NCBI GenBank assembly: GCA_963707555.1
Contig: CAVPQM010000010.1
Coordinates: 237,038-301,037, forward strand
DNA length: 64,000 bases
Origin: JAFAFN01 sp963707555
GTDB taxonomy: Bacteria; Actinomycetota; Acidimicrobiia; Acidimicrobiales; Microtrichaceae
Direction: 5' to 3'
A program made the translations under genes and the position numbers. Below are positions 9,848-19,451 of this stretch, piece after piece (position 1 is the stretch's first letter; every line of letters starts with the position of its first letter). A model generated the notes under the pieces. The model was not told where the DNA came from and ran no database searches. It saw only the letters and a list, made by a program, of their open reading frames with translations.

Positions 9848-10108
9848 ATGGCCACCACCGTCAACACCCACGAGGCCAAGAGTCGGTTGTCCGAACTGAT
9901 CCGTCGCGTCGAAGCCGGTGACGAGGTCATCGTCGCCCGCAACGGACAGCCGGTCGCGAAGCTCATCGCCTGGCCGCCCGCTCGGCCAGAGCGTCGCCGC
10001 GGGCTCTGGGGCGACTCGACGCGAGTCGTGGGTGATGTCGTGGGCAGCGATGACGACGTGCTCGGGCTCTTCGACGAGTCGGCCGAGACCGTCGACCCTG
10101 CGTCGTGA
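9848..10108 (+). CDS. Type II toxin-antitoxin antitoxin, Phd/YefM (prevent-host-death) family
   Basis: 86 residues. The N-terminus MATTVNTHEAKSRLSEL, then GDEVIVARNGQPVAKL, is the standard Phd/YefM DNA-binding fold. The C-terminus (about residues 60-86) is acidic and should wrap the toxin. Its TGA overlaps the toxin GTG (GTGA), so the pair is translationally coupled. The protein probably autoregulates its own promoter together with the toxin, as known for the family. Confidence 0.9.
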   Translation: MATTVNTHEAKSRLSELIRRVEAGDEVIVARNGQPVAKLIAWPPARPERRRGLWGDSTRVVGDVVGSDDDVLGLFDESAETVDPAS

Positions 10109-10485
10109 GGTTGCTGCTCGACAGCCACGTCGTGCTCTGGTGGATGGTCGACGATCCTGCGCTCGGTCCGGACTGCGTCCGGGCGATCGAGCAGGCCGAC
10201 GAGGTCTACTTCTCGGCGGTGACCCCGTGGGAGCTCGGCATCAAGCAGTCCCTCGGGAAGCTGACCCTGCCCGACGACGCGCTCGAGCTGGTCCAACGTG
10301 CCGGCATTCGGCCCCTCACGATCACGCCGACCGACGGCGAGTTCGCCGCCGCGCTCCCGCTGCACCATCGTGACCCCTTCGACCGGATGCTGGTGGCCCA
10401 GGCGATCGCCGGCGGCCTGACGATCGTGTCGGCGGATCGACAGCTGCGCGACTACGACGTGGGCCTCCTCGACGCCCGACGCTGA
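10105..10485 (+). CDS. vapC: VapC-type PIN-domain ribonuclease toxin
   Basis: 126 residues. PIN-domain acidic residues are visible: Asp in LLLDSHVVLWW, Glu in TPWELGIKQ, Asp in HRDPFDRMLVAQA, and a final Asp in IVSADRQLRDY. It starts at GTG 10105 inside the antitoxin stop. The GKLTLPDD and DPFDRMLVAQA motifs are characteristic of the subgroup paired with Phd-like antitoxins. It is expected to cleave RNA when free of antitoxin. The RNA target cannot be told from sequence. Confidence 0.92.
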   Translation: MRLLLDSHVVLWWMVDDPALGPDCVRAIEQADEVYFSAVTPWELGIKQSLGKLTLPDDALELVQRAGIRPLTITPTDGEFAAALPLHHRDPFDRMLVAQAIAGGLTIVSADRQLRDYDVGLLDARR

Positions 10486-10556
10486 CACACGACGCCCACC
10501 CGGTGCGGGATCGGCCGAGCATCGTCGTGGGCCGTCGCGTACCTTGTACCGATTCG

Positions 10557-10616
10557 GACCCGGGATCCGACTCGTCGCCGGGGTGATGACCCCGAGGACG
10601 AGTCGGATCTCGGGTC
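10557..10616. repeat. Long hairpin (20-bp arms, nested inner stem) before an FG-GAP lipoprotein gene
   Basis: The arms at 10557-10576 and 10597-10616 pair with one mismatch (gacccgggatccgactcgtc against its partner). Inside is a second stem, ggggt/acccc at 10580-10584 and 10589-10593. It lies 71 bp after the vapC stop and 36 nt before the next ATG. It may end vapC transcription or form a structured leader of the downstream gene; no T-run follows. Confidence 0.7.
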
Positions 10617-10652
10617 GTGCGAGCCCGTGCTCGCAGTAGGGGGGAGAGCTCG

Positions 10653-12542
10653 ATGGGGACCGAATCGCGCCCGAGGCGACGCGCGCGCCGTGCGCTCGCT
10701 GACGGCGGTCGTGCTGAGCACCGTGCTGCTGTCCGCCGCTGCCTGCTCCGGCGACGACAACGACGCCGACGAGAGCGAGGGGCCGGGCGAGGCCACCACG
10801 GCACCAGCGGCGTCGGCCGACGTCGACGCCGCCCGCGGCGATCTGTTCTTCACCGAGGTCGCCGGCCAGGCCGGCATCGACGGTTCGGCGTCGGACCTGG
10901 GGCTCACCGGGGAGGCGGCGATGACGTCGGGGGCCGCGGTCGCCGACGTCGATGCGGACGGCGACCTGGACATCTTCCTGCCCCGCATCGGCAAGCCCAA
11001 CGCGCTGTACATCAACGACGGCAGCGGCTCGTTCACCGACGAGGCGCGCCGTGCCGGGTTGGCGGGCGCTGCGCAACGCTTCGGATCCGCCGCGGCGGCG
11101 TTCCTCGACCTCGAGGGCGACGGCGACCTGGACCTGTTCGTCGCCGGCTCCGGTCAGGGCGCCAACGACCTGTTCGTCAACGACGGCACCGGCGTGTTCA
11201 CCGAGGAGTCGACGACCCGTGGCCTGGTCTGGCCCGACGTGACCGACACCGAGCTGGGCTCGCAGCACCACGGCGTGTCCGTCGCCGACGTCGACGGTGA
11301 CGGCGACATGGATCTGCTGGTGCTGCAGTGGTACGGCGCCATCTACAACGCCGAAGCCGTCGGCGCGGCGATCGAGGCCGGACTGCTCGACGACGAGAGC
11401 GCGACCGACCCCTGTTCGTCGTCGGCTGCGTTCGCCGAGCTCGGTTTCCCGGTGCCCGAGGGTCTGCCCGAGAACCGCTCGGGGCTGTTCCTGAACGACG
11501 GTGCCGGCAACTTCACCGACGGGACCGAGCAGCTCGGCCTCCCGCTGCACGAGATCGTGGCGTTCACCGGGTCCTTCGGCGACGTCGACGGCGACGGCTG
11601 GCAGGACCTGGCGATCACCGGCGACGGCTGCACCAGCCGCCTGTTCCGCAACGTCGACGGCACCCGCTTCGAGGACATCACCGTGTCCGGCGGGCGTGGC
11701 GAGCGACGAGAACGGCATGGGCTCGGTGCTGCGCGACGTCGACGGCGACGGGCGCCTGGACTGGTTCGTCACCTCGATCGCACACCCCGAGGCCGACGCC
11801 TGCAGGGGCGGCGGTTTCTTCGGCTGCAGCGGCAACCGGCTGTACCTGAACGACGGCCCGACGGGCGACGCTGCTGCAGGCGGCGCGCCGGTCACCTTCA
11901 CGCGACGCGACCGACGACTACGGGCTGCGTGACGGCGCGTGGGGCTGGGGCGCGGCGATCGAGGACTTCTCGAACGACGGCCGGCTCGAGATCACCATGA
12001 CCAACGGCTACCGCATCAGCGACGACGCGACCGCCGACCCCGACAGCTTCCACGCTCCGTTCCTCGAGGACCGGACGCGCATGTGGGCGCTCCACGACGG
12101 GCGCTACGTCGACGTCGCGGTCGCCGCGGGCATCGACGACACGACGATCGGCCACGCGCTGATCGCGTTCGACATGGAGGGCGACGGCGACCTGGACCTG
12201 CTGATCGTGCCCACCGACGACCCGCCGCTGCTGTACCGCAACGACACCCCGGAGCGTTCGTGGCTGACCGTCGCGCTCGACGACCCGTCCCGCCCCGGCA
12301 ACCGGTGGGGCGACGGCGCCCGGATCAGCGTCGTGGTGTCCGAGGGCGACGACCCCGTCGTCGGGTGGATCACCACCACCGGCAGCTACGAGTCGCAGTC
12401 GCCGCCGCGCTTCCACGTGGGCCTCGGCGACCACGACGGCCCGGTCGAACGGGTCGAGGTCACCTGGCCCGGCGACGCCGAGCCGCAGGTCCTGACCGAC
12501 GTCGAGGCGGACCAGCTGCTGGTGGTCGAACGGGCGTCCTAG
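10653..12542 (+). CDS. FG-GAP/VCBS-repeat lipoprotein with C-terminal ASPIC/UnbV domain (CRTAC1-like)
   Basis: ATG 10653 follows a strong ribosome site (GGGGGGAG, 6 nt spacing). A signal peptide with lipobox (VVLSTVLLSAAAC) follows after an early frameshift near 10680. Repeated Ca-binding-type blades are seen: AAVADVDADGDLDIFLPR, DLEGDGDLDLFVAG, VADVDGDGDMDLLVLQW, DVDGDGWQDLAITGDG, FDMEGDGDLDLLIV. The end is the ASPIC/UnbV domain (SWLTVALDDPSRPGNRWGDG and VEVTWPGDAEPQVL). Two more frameshifts lie near 11700 and 11905. Predicted: an outer-surface seven-bladed propeller anchored in the membrane, with adhesion or carbohydrate interaction suspected but unproven. It is a clear paralogue of the gene at 30142-32019. 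Its stop abuts that of the convergent gene. Confidence 0.82.
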
Positions 12543-13622
12543 TCAGCTCCGGTGGTCGGTCCACTCGGTGCCGCTCCACCAGCGCTGCACCGACGGGTCG
12601 TCGGGGTCTGCGTACCAGCCCGCCGGCGTCGGCGGAGCCGCGTCGACCGGAGCGCCGACCGGGGGCTGCCACGCGGCGGGCGCGTTCGGGACCAGTGCAC
12701 TCGGCGCTGGCGGGGCGGCATCGATCGTCGGCAGCTGCTCGGGCCGACTGCTCTCGGGCGACGGGGCGGTGCCGACCGGCGGCGCAGCCCAGTTGCCCTC
12801 GGGGCGCCCGGTCGACCTCTCACGGGACCGGCGGGTCCTCGACGTGCGTGGCTGCTTCGCCGAGGAGTGCTTCCGGGTCGCCCCGACGACGAACAGGACG
12901 ACGCCGAGCAACAGCGCCAGTCCGGCGCCGCCGACGACCAGCTGCACCGTCGTCGGGAACTCCTTCGGCTCGGTGCGCATCTGCAGCGTGGTCGGGGCCT
13001 CGGGCTCGTCCAGGCGCCACGTCGCCGTGCCGCCGCTGGTCGTCGAGGCGTTGGACGAGATGATCGTGCCGGGCAGCGAGATCGACAGGTCGAGCCCGGA
13101 GCCCGCGTTGCCGATCCCGGCGGAGTCGATCACGTCCTGCATCGTCTCGGGGATCATGCCCACGTTCGCGCCGGCGATGGCCTGACCGAGCGGCAGGATC
13201 TGCGCGTCGAGCTGCCAGCCCGCGTCGTCGGGCAACTCGACGATGTTCAACGACGAGAACAGCTGCACCTGCTGACCGGCGACCATGCCGCCGTCGACGA
13301 GCACCTGCAGGTCGCGGTAGTCGTCGAAGGGCACCACCAGTCGGTAGCCCGTGCGGTCGCCGTCCTCGATCTCGCGGTAGTCGTAGCCGTCGACCTGCTC
13401 GAACGCGCCCTCGATCAGCGACTCGACGTCGACCGAGCTCTCCTCGAGGTCGTCCTGCATCGCCCGCGACGGGAAGACCTCGACGACGATCTCGCCCGAA
13501 CCGTCGCTGTTCACGGTGACGTCGACGTCGCCGTGCAGGCACCCGGTGGCCACGATCGAGCACAGCACGACGAGCGCCGCCACGAGTGCACGCCGTCGCC
13601 CGGCGATGTGCGGTGATGCCAT
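12543..13622 (-). CDS. LppM-like lipoprotein with C-terminal transmembrane helix and DUF2510
   Basis: 359 residues, intact. The signal peptide LVAALVVLCSIVATGC gives a lipobox Cys, followed by HGDVDVTVNSDGSGEIVVEV, typical of LppM/DUF3153. After about 230 residues comes a helix (LVVGGAGLALLLGVVLFVVG), a proline-rich linker, and DUF2510 at the C-terminus (PAGWYADPDDPSVQRWWSG, then TEWTDH). I chose ATG 13622 over an earlier in-frame start because the signal peptide then begins normally. A double anchor with a cytoplasmic DUF2510 tail is inferred. LppM in mycobacteria affects envelope lipids; the role here is unknown. Confidence 0.78.
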   Translation of the reverse strand: MASPHIAGRRRALVAALVVLCSIVATGCLHGDVDVTVNSDGSGEIVVEVFPSRAMQDDLEESSVDVESLIEGAFEQVDGYDYREIEDGDRTGYRLVVPFDDYRDLQVLVDGGMVAGQQVQLFSSLNIVELPDDAGWQLDAQILPLGQAIAGANVGMIPETMQDVIDSAGIGNAGSGLDLSISLPGTIISSNASTTSGGTATWRLDEPEAPTTLQMRTEPKEFPTTVQLVVGGAGLALLLGVVLFVVGATRKHSSAKQPRTSRTRRSRERSTGRPEGNWAAPPVGTAPSPESSRPEQLPTIDAAPPAPSALVPNAPAAWQPPVGAPVDAAPPTPAGWYADPDDPSVQRWWSGTEWTDHRS

Positions 13623-13792
13623 GTCCGTCCCTCTCTCCGGCCCTCTCCGGCCTCGGCTCGTCATGTTGCAGGAGCCCGGCGGGGAATGCGAGCGCCGAGG
13701 TAGATCGACTCGTCATGCCGACCCGCCCAGGTCGGCCGAGCTCCCGCACGATTTCGTCCGCCTCGCCGTAGGCTCCGCGCAAGGAGATTTCG

Positions 13793-14791
13793 ATGGTCCA
13801 ACGAATCGACGCTCTTCCGCCTCGGGTCCGGACCGTCGCGTTGGGGACGATCGTCAGCCTTGTCACGTTCGCGCTGGTGGCGTGGCGAGCTGAGCTCGAC
13901 GCCGTGCCGCTCGCCGGGAACGACGGCGACTTCTACGCTCGCCTCGCGCAGGGTCGTCCCGACGAGACGATTCTCCCGCCGTTCCGGAATCGACTGGTCA
14001 CGCCGATGATCGTCGCCGCGCTGCCACTGTCGATCACCTGGGGCTTCGCGCTGGTCACGGCGCTCGCGACCGGTGTGACGATCGCCGTCATGGACCGGAT
14101 GCTGCGTCTGTGGTTCCCCGTCCGTGTCGTCTGGTTCGGTCTCGCGCTCGTGGCGGTGTCGCCGTTGCTGGTGGACGTCAGCGACCCGTACCGCGTCGAC
14201 GCACTCCTGGCGGCCTTCTCCGCAGCTGTCCTGTTCTGCCTCGCCACCCGACGCTGGACCTGGGTGATCGCCCTGATGCCGATCGCCACCATGAACCACG
14301 AGCTGATCCTGGTGCTGCTCATCCCGATACTGCTCACCGCGTGGCGCGACGACCGTCGAGCGGCGGGCGCCACGGTCGCCCTGCTGTCCCTGGTGGCGTG
14401 GTGGGTGGCGCACCAGTCGGGCTGGATCGTGCTGCCGAACGACCGGGTGAACCTCCTCCACGCCGGCCACCGCGAAGCGATGATCCGGTGGAACGCGGCG
14501 AAGTACGGCTCGGTCGCCGGGGCGCTCTGGTCGCACTTCACCCAGTACATCGGCATCCTCGGGCTCCTGGCCCCCTTCGGCTGGCGCCGGTCACCTCAGC
14601 TGATCCGGGACGCGACGTGGATCCTCGTGCCCTGCTGTCTCGCAGCGCTCACGGCGAGCGACTGGGGCCGGCTGTTCATCCCGGCGCTGCCCGTACTCGT
14701 CGCGCTCTCGTGTGCCGCCGTCACACGACTTCATGATCCCGGCGAGGTGCCGTCGACGCTGCCAACCGGACCGGAGCAGCTCACGGGGTGA
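13793..14791 (+). CDS. Polytopic membrane protein of unknown function, possibly GT-C-like
   Basis: 332 residues with about eight hydrophobic helices (for example TVALGTIVSLVTFALVAW and VVWFGLALVAVSPLLV). AAGGAG sits 6 nt before ATG 13793. The first external loop holds acidic residues (GNDGDFYARLAQG) followed by PPFRNRLVTP, a layout seen in polyprenol-phosphate-dependent GT-C enzymes. No clear family motif was recognised, so glycosyltransferase is only a suggestion. It opens the plus-strand glycan region, 100 bp before the sugar transferase gene. Confidence 0.55.
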   Translation: MVQRIDALPPRVRTVALGTIVSLVTFALVAWRAELDAVPLAGNDGDFYARLAQGRPDETILPPFRNRLVTPMIVAALPLSITWGFALVTALATGVTIAVMDRMLRLWFPVRVVWFGLALVAVSPLLVDVSDPYRVDALLAAFSAAVLFCLATRRWTWVIALMPIATMNHELILVLLIPILLTAWRDDRRAAGATVALLSLVAWWVAHQSGWIVLPNDRVNLLHAGHREAMIRWNAAKYGSVAGALWSHFTQYIGILGLLAPFGWRRSPQLIRDATWILVPCCLAALTASDWGRLFIPALPVLVALSCAAVTRLHDPGEVPSTLPTGPEQLTG

Positions 14792-14891
14792 GCAGTCGCC
14801 GGTGATCCATCCGGACCGGTGGATGCAGGGGGCGAGCACCGGAGAACATCTACCTGTTCCGTTCGGGACGATCCCCTCGTAGCCTTGGAGG

Positions 14892-16234
14892 ATGCGTCGC
14901 CTCGCTCGCTGGATGAGCTACGGGGGATGCGCGGTCGCCGTGCTCATGCTCTCGCTGGTGCACGCCCGATTCGTCGCCGACAACCCGTACTCGTTCGCGG
15001 GTTCGTCGCAGGTTCGCGTGGGCGATCGCCTACACGGTGCTGCTCTGGGTCGCGACCTACGCGGTCGGACTGCCGGACCAACCCCGCAACAAGCGCCAGG
15101 CCGCCTGGCTCGCCATCGTCGCCTCGGTCATCGCCGCGATCGGCATCTCGATCCCGCAGCTCATCACCGGAGACGCCCTGCTCCCCCGCTTCGTCGTGTT
15201 CGGCGCGGCCCTGGCGCTCATCCCGTGGCAGATCGCCGTGAGCGGAGTGTCACGCGACGGCCGCACCCGTGCCGAGGGCCGGGACCGGGTGGTGCTCGTC
15301 GGCGCACCCGAGGAGCACGTGCGCCTGACCGACGACCTTCGGATGGAACCCGAACGCGCCGCGTCGCTCGTCGCCGCGCTGACACCCCTCGAAGCGGCCG
15401 GGCTCGAACCAGGGCACACACCGATCATCGACCTGCAGCGCGACACGCGGGCGACGGTGGTCGTGCTCGACCGGTACGCGCAGACCGAGGACCGCGTCAT
15501 CGCCCAGGCCGCCAAGCTGCACGAGTCAGGAGTCCGCGTCCGGACGTTGCAGGGCTTCTACGAGGAGTGGCTCGGCAAGCTGCCCCTGTCGGAGCTGGAA
15601 CGAGCGTCGCTGTTCTTCGACATCGGCGAGGTGCACCGGGTGCGCTACAGCCGCCTGAAGCGGGTGATGGACATCGCGCTCGGTCTGGTCGGCGTGCTCG
15701 CCCTGGCCGTCATCACGCCCTTCGTCGTGCTCGGCGACCTGCTCGCCAACCGCGGTCCGCTCATGTACCGCCAGACCCGCGTCGGCAAGGGCGGCGAGCG
15801 CTTCACGATCCTGAAGTTCCGCACCATGCGCGAGCTGCGCGCCGAGGACGCCCACACCGACTGGACCGCACAGAACGACCCGCGGATCACGCCCGTTCGG
15901 CAACGTGCTGCGCCGCACGCACCTCGACGAGCTGCCCCAGGTGATCAACATCCTGCGCGGCGACCTGGCCATCGTCGGTCCCCGACCCGAGCAGCCGCGC
16001 TACGTCCAGGAGCTCAGCGACAAGCTCCCGTTCTACGACCTGCGCCACCTGGTGCGGCCCGGTCTGACCGGCTGGGCGCAGGTCAAGTACGGCTACGCCG
16101 GCGACGAACGCGACGCCCTCGAGAAGCTGCAGTACGAGTTCTTCTACCTGCGTCACCAGGACCTCACGTTTGATCAGCGCATCGTGCTGCGTACGCTGCG
16201 TTCCATGGTCGGAGGACAGGGAACCGGACGTTGA
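14892..16234 (+). CDS. Polyprenyl-phosphate sugar-1-phosphate transferase (initiating enzyme, WbaP/CpsE-like)
   Basis: N-terminal helices (CAVAVLMLSLVHA; then AWAIAYTVLLWVATYAVGL, AWLAIVASVIAAIGISI) precede a CoA-binding-like domain. The C-terminal bacterial sugar transferase core carries RLKRVMDIALGLVGVLAL, GPLMYRQTRVGKGG, FTILKFRTM, RRTHLDELPQVINILRGDLA, IVGPRPEQP and RPGLTGWAQVKYGY. It would load the first sugar phosphate onto undecaprenyl phosphate. Frameshifts occur near 15010 (removing one base restores GSSRFAWAIAY) and near 15897 (removing one T restores ITPVGNVLRRTHLDELPQ). GGAGG directly abuts ATG 14892, so a nearby start is possible. Confidence 0.88.
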
Positions 16235-16256
16235 GCGCCGGTCGTGCCGGCATCGG

Positions 16257-16862
16257 GTGCGCACCGTGACGGGCGCCGAGGCGAGGATCGCCCCGAGCGC
16301 CCAGGTCGAGACCGGTGCCTCCATCGGCGACGACACGTCGGTCTGGGACCTGTCGCAGGTCCGGTCGGGCGCCACCGTCGGGTCGCAGTGCATCGTCGGA
16401 CGCGGAGTCTTCATCGACGCGGGTGTGGTGGTCGGCGACCGGTGCAAGATCCAGAACAACGCCCTGCTGTACGCCCCGGCCATCGTCGGCTCCGGGGTGT
16501 TCATCGGACCCGCCGTGGTCCTCACCAACGACCGCTACCCCCGAGCGGTGACACCCGACGGCTCGCTGAAGTCCGCCGACCAGTGGACCCCAGCCGGGGT
16601 GGTCGTCGACGACGGCGCATCGCTGGGAGCAGGCTCGACCGTGATCGGCGGCTCGCACATCGGACGCTGGGCGCTCGTCGCTGCCGGTTCGACCGTGACC
16701 CGTGACGTCCCGGCCTTCGCGCTCGTCGCCGGGTCGCCGGCACGTCGAGTGGCGTGGGTCGGCCCCGCGGGTCACCCGCTGACGCCACGTGACGGCTCTT
16801 GGTGGTGCCCGGTGACCGGTGACCGGTTCGACGAGATCGACGACCGTCTGGAGCAGGCGTGA
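16257..16862 (+). CDS. Left-handed beta-helix N-acetyltransferase (WbpD/WlbB-like)
   Basis: About 200 residues of hexapeptide repeats (AQVETGASIGDDTSVWDLSQ, CIVGRGVFIDAGVVVGDRCK, SLGAGSTVIGGSHIGRWALV). The segment GVFIGPAVVLTNDRYPRA is typical of UDP-2-acetamido-3-amino-2,3-dideoxyglucuronate N-acetyltransferases. GTG 16257 or 16266 is the likely start; neither has a clear ribosome site. The end overlaps the aminotransferase GTG (GTGA). With that aminotransferase and the oxidoreductase at 23340-24364 it could build a UDP-2,3-diacetamido sugar acid. That substrate is inferred from family patterns. Confidence 0.8.
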   Translation: MRTVTGAEARIAPSAQVETGASIGDDTSVWDLSQVRSGATVGSQCIVGRGVFIDAGVVVGDRCKIQNNALLYAPAIVGSGVFIGPAVVLTNDRYPRAVTPDGSLKSADQWTPAGVVVDDGASLGAGSTVIGGSHIGRWALVAAGSTVTRDVPAFALVAGSPARRVAWVGPAGHPLTPRDGSWWCPVTGDRFDEIDDRLEQA

Positions 16863-17932
16863 CCGCCGTGCCTGAGATCCGACTTGCACGCCCCCTCATC
16901 GGCGACGAGGAACGTGCAGCGGTCGATCGAGTGCTGCAGTCCGGTTCCATCAGCCAGGGACCCGAGGTGGCCGCGTTCGAAGAGGAGTTCTCCGCGCAGG
17001 TCGACGGCCGGCACTGCGTGGCGCTCAACTCCGGCACATCTGCGCTGCACGTGACGCTCCTCGCGCTGGGTATCGGTCCCGGCGACGAGGTCGTGGTGCC
17101 GTCCTTCACATTCGCCGCGACTGCGAACGCGGTCCGGCTGGCCGGTGCCGAACCGGTCTTCGCCGACATCGAACGCGACACCTTCTGCCTCGACCCCGCG
17201 GCGGTCGCCGCGGCGATCAGCCCGCGTACCGCGGCGATCATCCCTGTGCACCTGTTCGGCCATCCGGCGGACATGAACGCCCTCCTGGCGCTCGCGGGTC
17301 GCCATTCGCTCGCCGTCCTTGAGGACGCCGCGCAGGCGCACGCCGCGACGATCGCGGGTCGACCGGTGGGCAGCCTCGGCGACGGCGCCGCGTTCAGCTT
17401 CTATCCGACGAAGAACATGACGACCGGTGAAGGTGGCATGGCGACCTTCACCGACGCCGCCGCCGCTCGCACCGCCCGGTTGCTCCGCAACCAGGGGATG
17501 GAGCGCCCGTACGAGAACGAGCTCGTTGGTTTCAACCTTCGCATGACCGACATGAACGCAGCGATCGGGAGAGTGCAGCTGCGACGCCTCGGCGGCTTCA
17601 CCGACGCACGCCGAGCGCACGCCGCCGCACTCAGCACCGCGCTGGCGATGTCGGAGCTGATCACGCCGACCGAACGTGCCGGCTGCCGCCACGTGTTCCA
17701 CCAGTACACCGTCCGCTCGGAGCGGCGGGACGCGCTGATCGCTGAGCTGGGCCATGCCGGCGTCGAGGCCCGGGTCTTCTACCCGACCCCCGTGCATCGG
17801 CTCGCAGCGTTCGATCTCTCCGTCGATCTCCCAGAGACCATGCGAGCGGCGTCCGAAGTGTTGTCGCTCCCGGTCGGGCCTCATCTCGATGACGAGGCGA
17901 TCGAACGCGTCGCGAGCTCCATCGCCGGATGA
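16859..17932 (+). CDS. DegT/DnrJ/EryC1/StrS aminotransferase (WbpE-like)
   Basis: 357 residues, intact. PLP-enzyme features: NSGTSALHVTLLALGIGPGDEVVVPSFTF, then LAVLEDAAQAHAA (Asp for the pyridine N) and the Schiff-base Lys in FSFYPTKNMTTGEGG. The C-terminus reads GVEARVFYPTPVH. GTG 16859 overlaps the acetyltransferase stop, so the two should act in sequence: transamination of a 3-keto nucleotide sugar, then N-acetylation. It would need the Gfo/Idh oxidoreductase found in the opposite operon. Confidence 0.9.
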   Translation: MTAVPEIRLARPLIGDEERAAVDRVLQSGSISQGPEVAAFEEEFSAQVDGRHCVALNSGTSALHVTLLALGIGPGDEVVVPSFTFAATANAVRLAGAEPVFADIERDTFCLDPAAVAAAISPRTAAIIPVHLFGHPADMNALLALAGRHSLAVLEDAAQAHAATIAGRPVGSLGDGAAFSFYPTKNMTTGEGGMATFTDAAAARTARLLRNQGMERPYENELVGFNLRMTDMNAAIGRVQLRRLGGFTDARRAHAAALSTALAMSELITPTERAGCRHVFHQYTVRSERRDALIAELGHAGVEARVFYPTPVHRLAAFDLSVDLPETMRAASEVLSLPVGPHLDDEAIERVASSIAG

Positions 17933-17960
17933 AGCTCCGTTCGGTGGCTCGAGCCGAGCT

Positions 17961-19429
17961 GTGAACGACGCCCCGGAGCAGCACGCTGCCCCTTCCCGCC
18001 AAGGGTTCGGCAGGCTCGCCCGCGATTCGGCGTTGTACGCGGCAGGTTCGGTCGTCGGCAAGGCCGTCGGCCTGATCCTGCTGCCGTTCTTCACAAGGAT
18101 GCTGTCGCCGTCGGCCTTCGGGCAGTACGACGTCCTATCCACGCTCCAATCGGCCGTGACCTCGGTGTTGCTGCTGGGACTCAACGTCGCTGCGACGCGC
18201 TTGTTCGTCGACCTCCGTCCCAACGACCAACGACGCATGTTCTCGACCTGGCTGACGATCGCCGTGGCCGTCCTCGTGCCCTGTGTCGCAGTGTTCGTGT
18301 TCGCCCGTTCGCTGCTGAGCGACGTGCTGTTCGGCAACGTGTCGCTGTCCACGGCCCTCGCCCTCTCCGGCGCAGCCGTCGCAGGCAGCACGCTGCAGCT
18401 GGTCGGACTGACCGCCCTGCGCAACCACCGTCGCCCCGGCGCCTTCGCCGCCGTGAGCGGCGGCAGCCTCGTACTGAACGGCGCATTGGTGATCGCCTTG
18501 GTACCGGACCGGCCGACAGCCACCACGGTGATCGCAGCGATGGCCATCTCCATGTGCATGGGAGCGGTCGGAGCGCTCTTCGTGGCCGCGCCGTACTTCG
18601 GAGGACGGCCCGACCGGAGCATCGCGACCCGGCTGCTCGTGCTGGGCCTCCCCTTGGTCCCGGCCGTCGCTGCGACCTGGATCGCAGAGTTCGCGAACCG
18701 AGCCATCCTCCTCGGGCGAGCCGGAGCGAGGGAGGTCGCGGACTTCTCGGTCGCGACACGGTTCGCCTCGATCGCGATGCTCGTCGTCCTCGGGTTCCAA
18801 CTCGCCTGGCAACCCGCCGCATTCGCCGACAGCAAACAGCGTGGCGGGCTGGAGCGCATCGCCGTCGATGGGCGCCGGATCATGGTCGGCGTCGCAGCGA
18901 CGACCGTCGGCATCGCCGTCGTCAGTCCCGAACTGATCCGAGTAGTGAGCGGTGCCACCTACCTCGCGGCGCTGCCCGCGCTGGGTTACGCACTGGTGTT
19001 CGCCATCGCCTTCGTGGGCTACCAGGTCGCCACGATGCCCAGCGCCATCAGTGCTCAGATGCGCGATATCGGCATCTCGTCGGTGGTCGCGGCGGGCACC
19101 GGTGTCGTGCTGTGCCTCTGGTGGGCAGGCCGGTGGGGCGGCGCCGGAGCCGCTGCGGCCACTGCCGTCGGTCAGCTGGTCGGCACCGGCGTCGCGATCG
19201 GCATCGGACGGCTCCGCGCGCCGGTTCCGTTCCCGTGGTTCAGGATGCTCGGGGTGTGCGGCGCTGCTGGTGCCGTGGCCCTTGCGTCGACCCAGACCGC
19301 CGGCGGCGCGACCCGTGGGTCCGAGCGCTGCTCGGGATGGCGTTCCTCGTCCTGCTGATGATCGAGGGCAGCATGGGCGAGTTGTACCGAGCGCTCCGCC
19401 GACGGACCGAGCGCACGTCTCGACCTTGA
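17961..19429 (+). CDS. Polysaccharide flippase (Wzx/MATE-like, oligosaccharide exporter)
   Basis: About 489 residues with 12-14 predicted helices. The start is characteristic: ARDSALYAAGSVVGKAVGLI followed by LPFFTRMLSPSAFGQYDVL. Other helices include GLPLVPAVAATWIAEFANRA. GTG 17961 is chosen; a short ATG-led reading frame between it and the previous gene is probably not a gene. One frameshift near 19300 moves the reading frame to finish with LLGMAFLVLLMIEGSMGELY. It would flip lipid-linked repeat units across the membrane. It is the last plus-strand glycan gene and converges on the minus-strand operon 22 bp away. Confidence 0.87.
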
Positions 19430-19451
19430 CGCCGAGCCCCGACTCCGGCGA

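Noticed and set aside
17931..17966. Short ATG-led peptide between the aminotransferase and flippase genes
   Set aside because: Only 11 codons with no ribosome site; likely chance.
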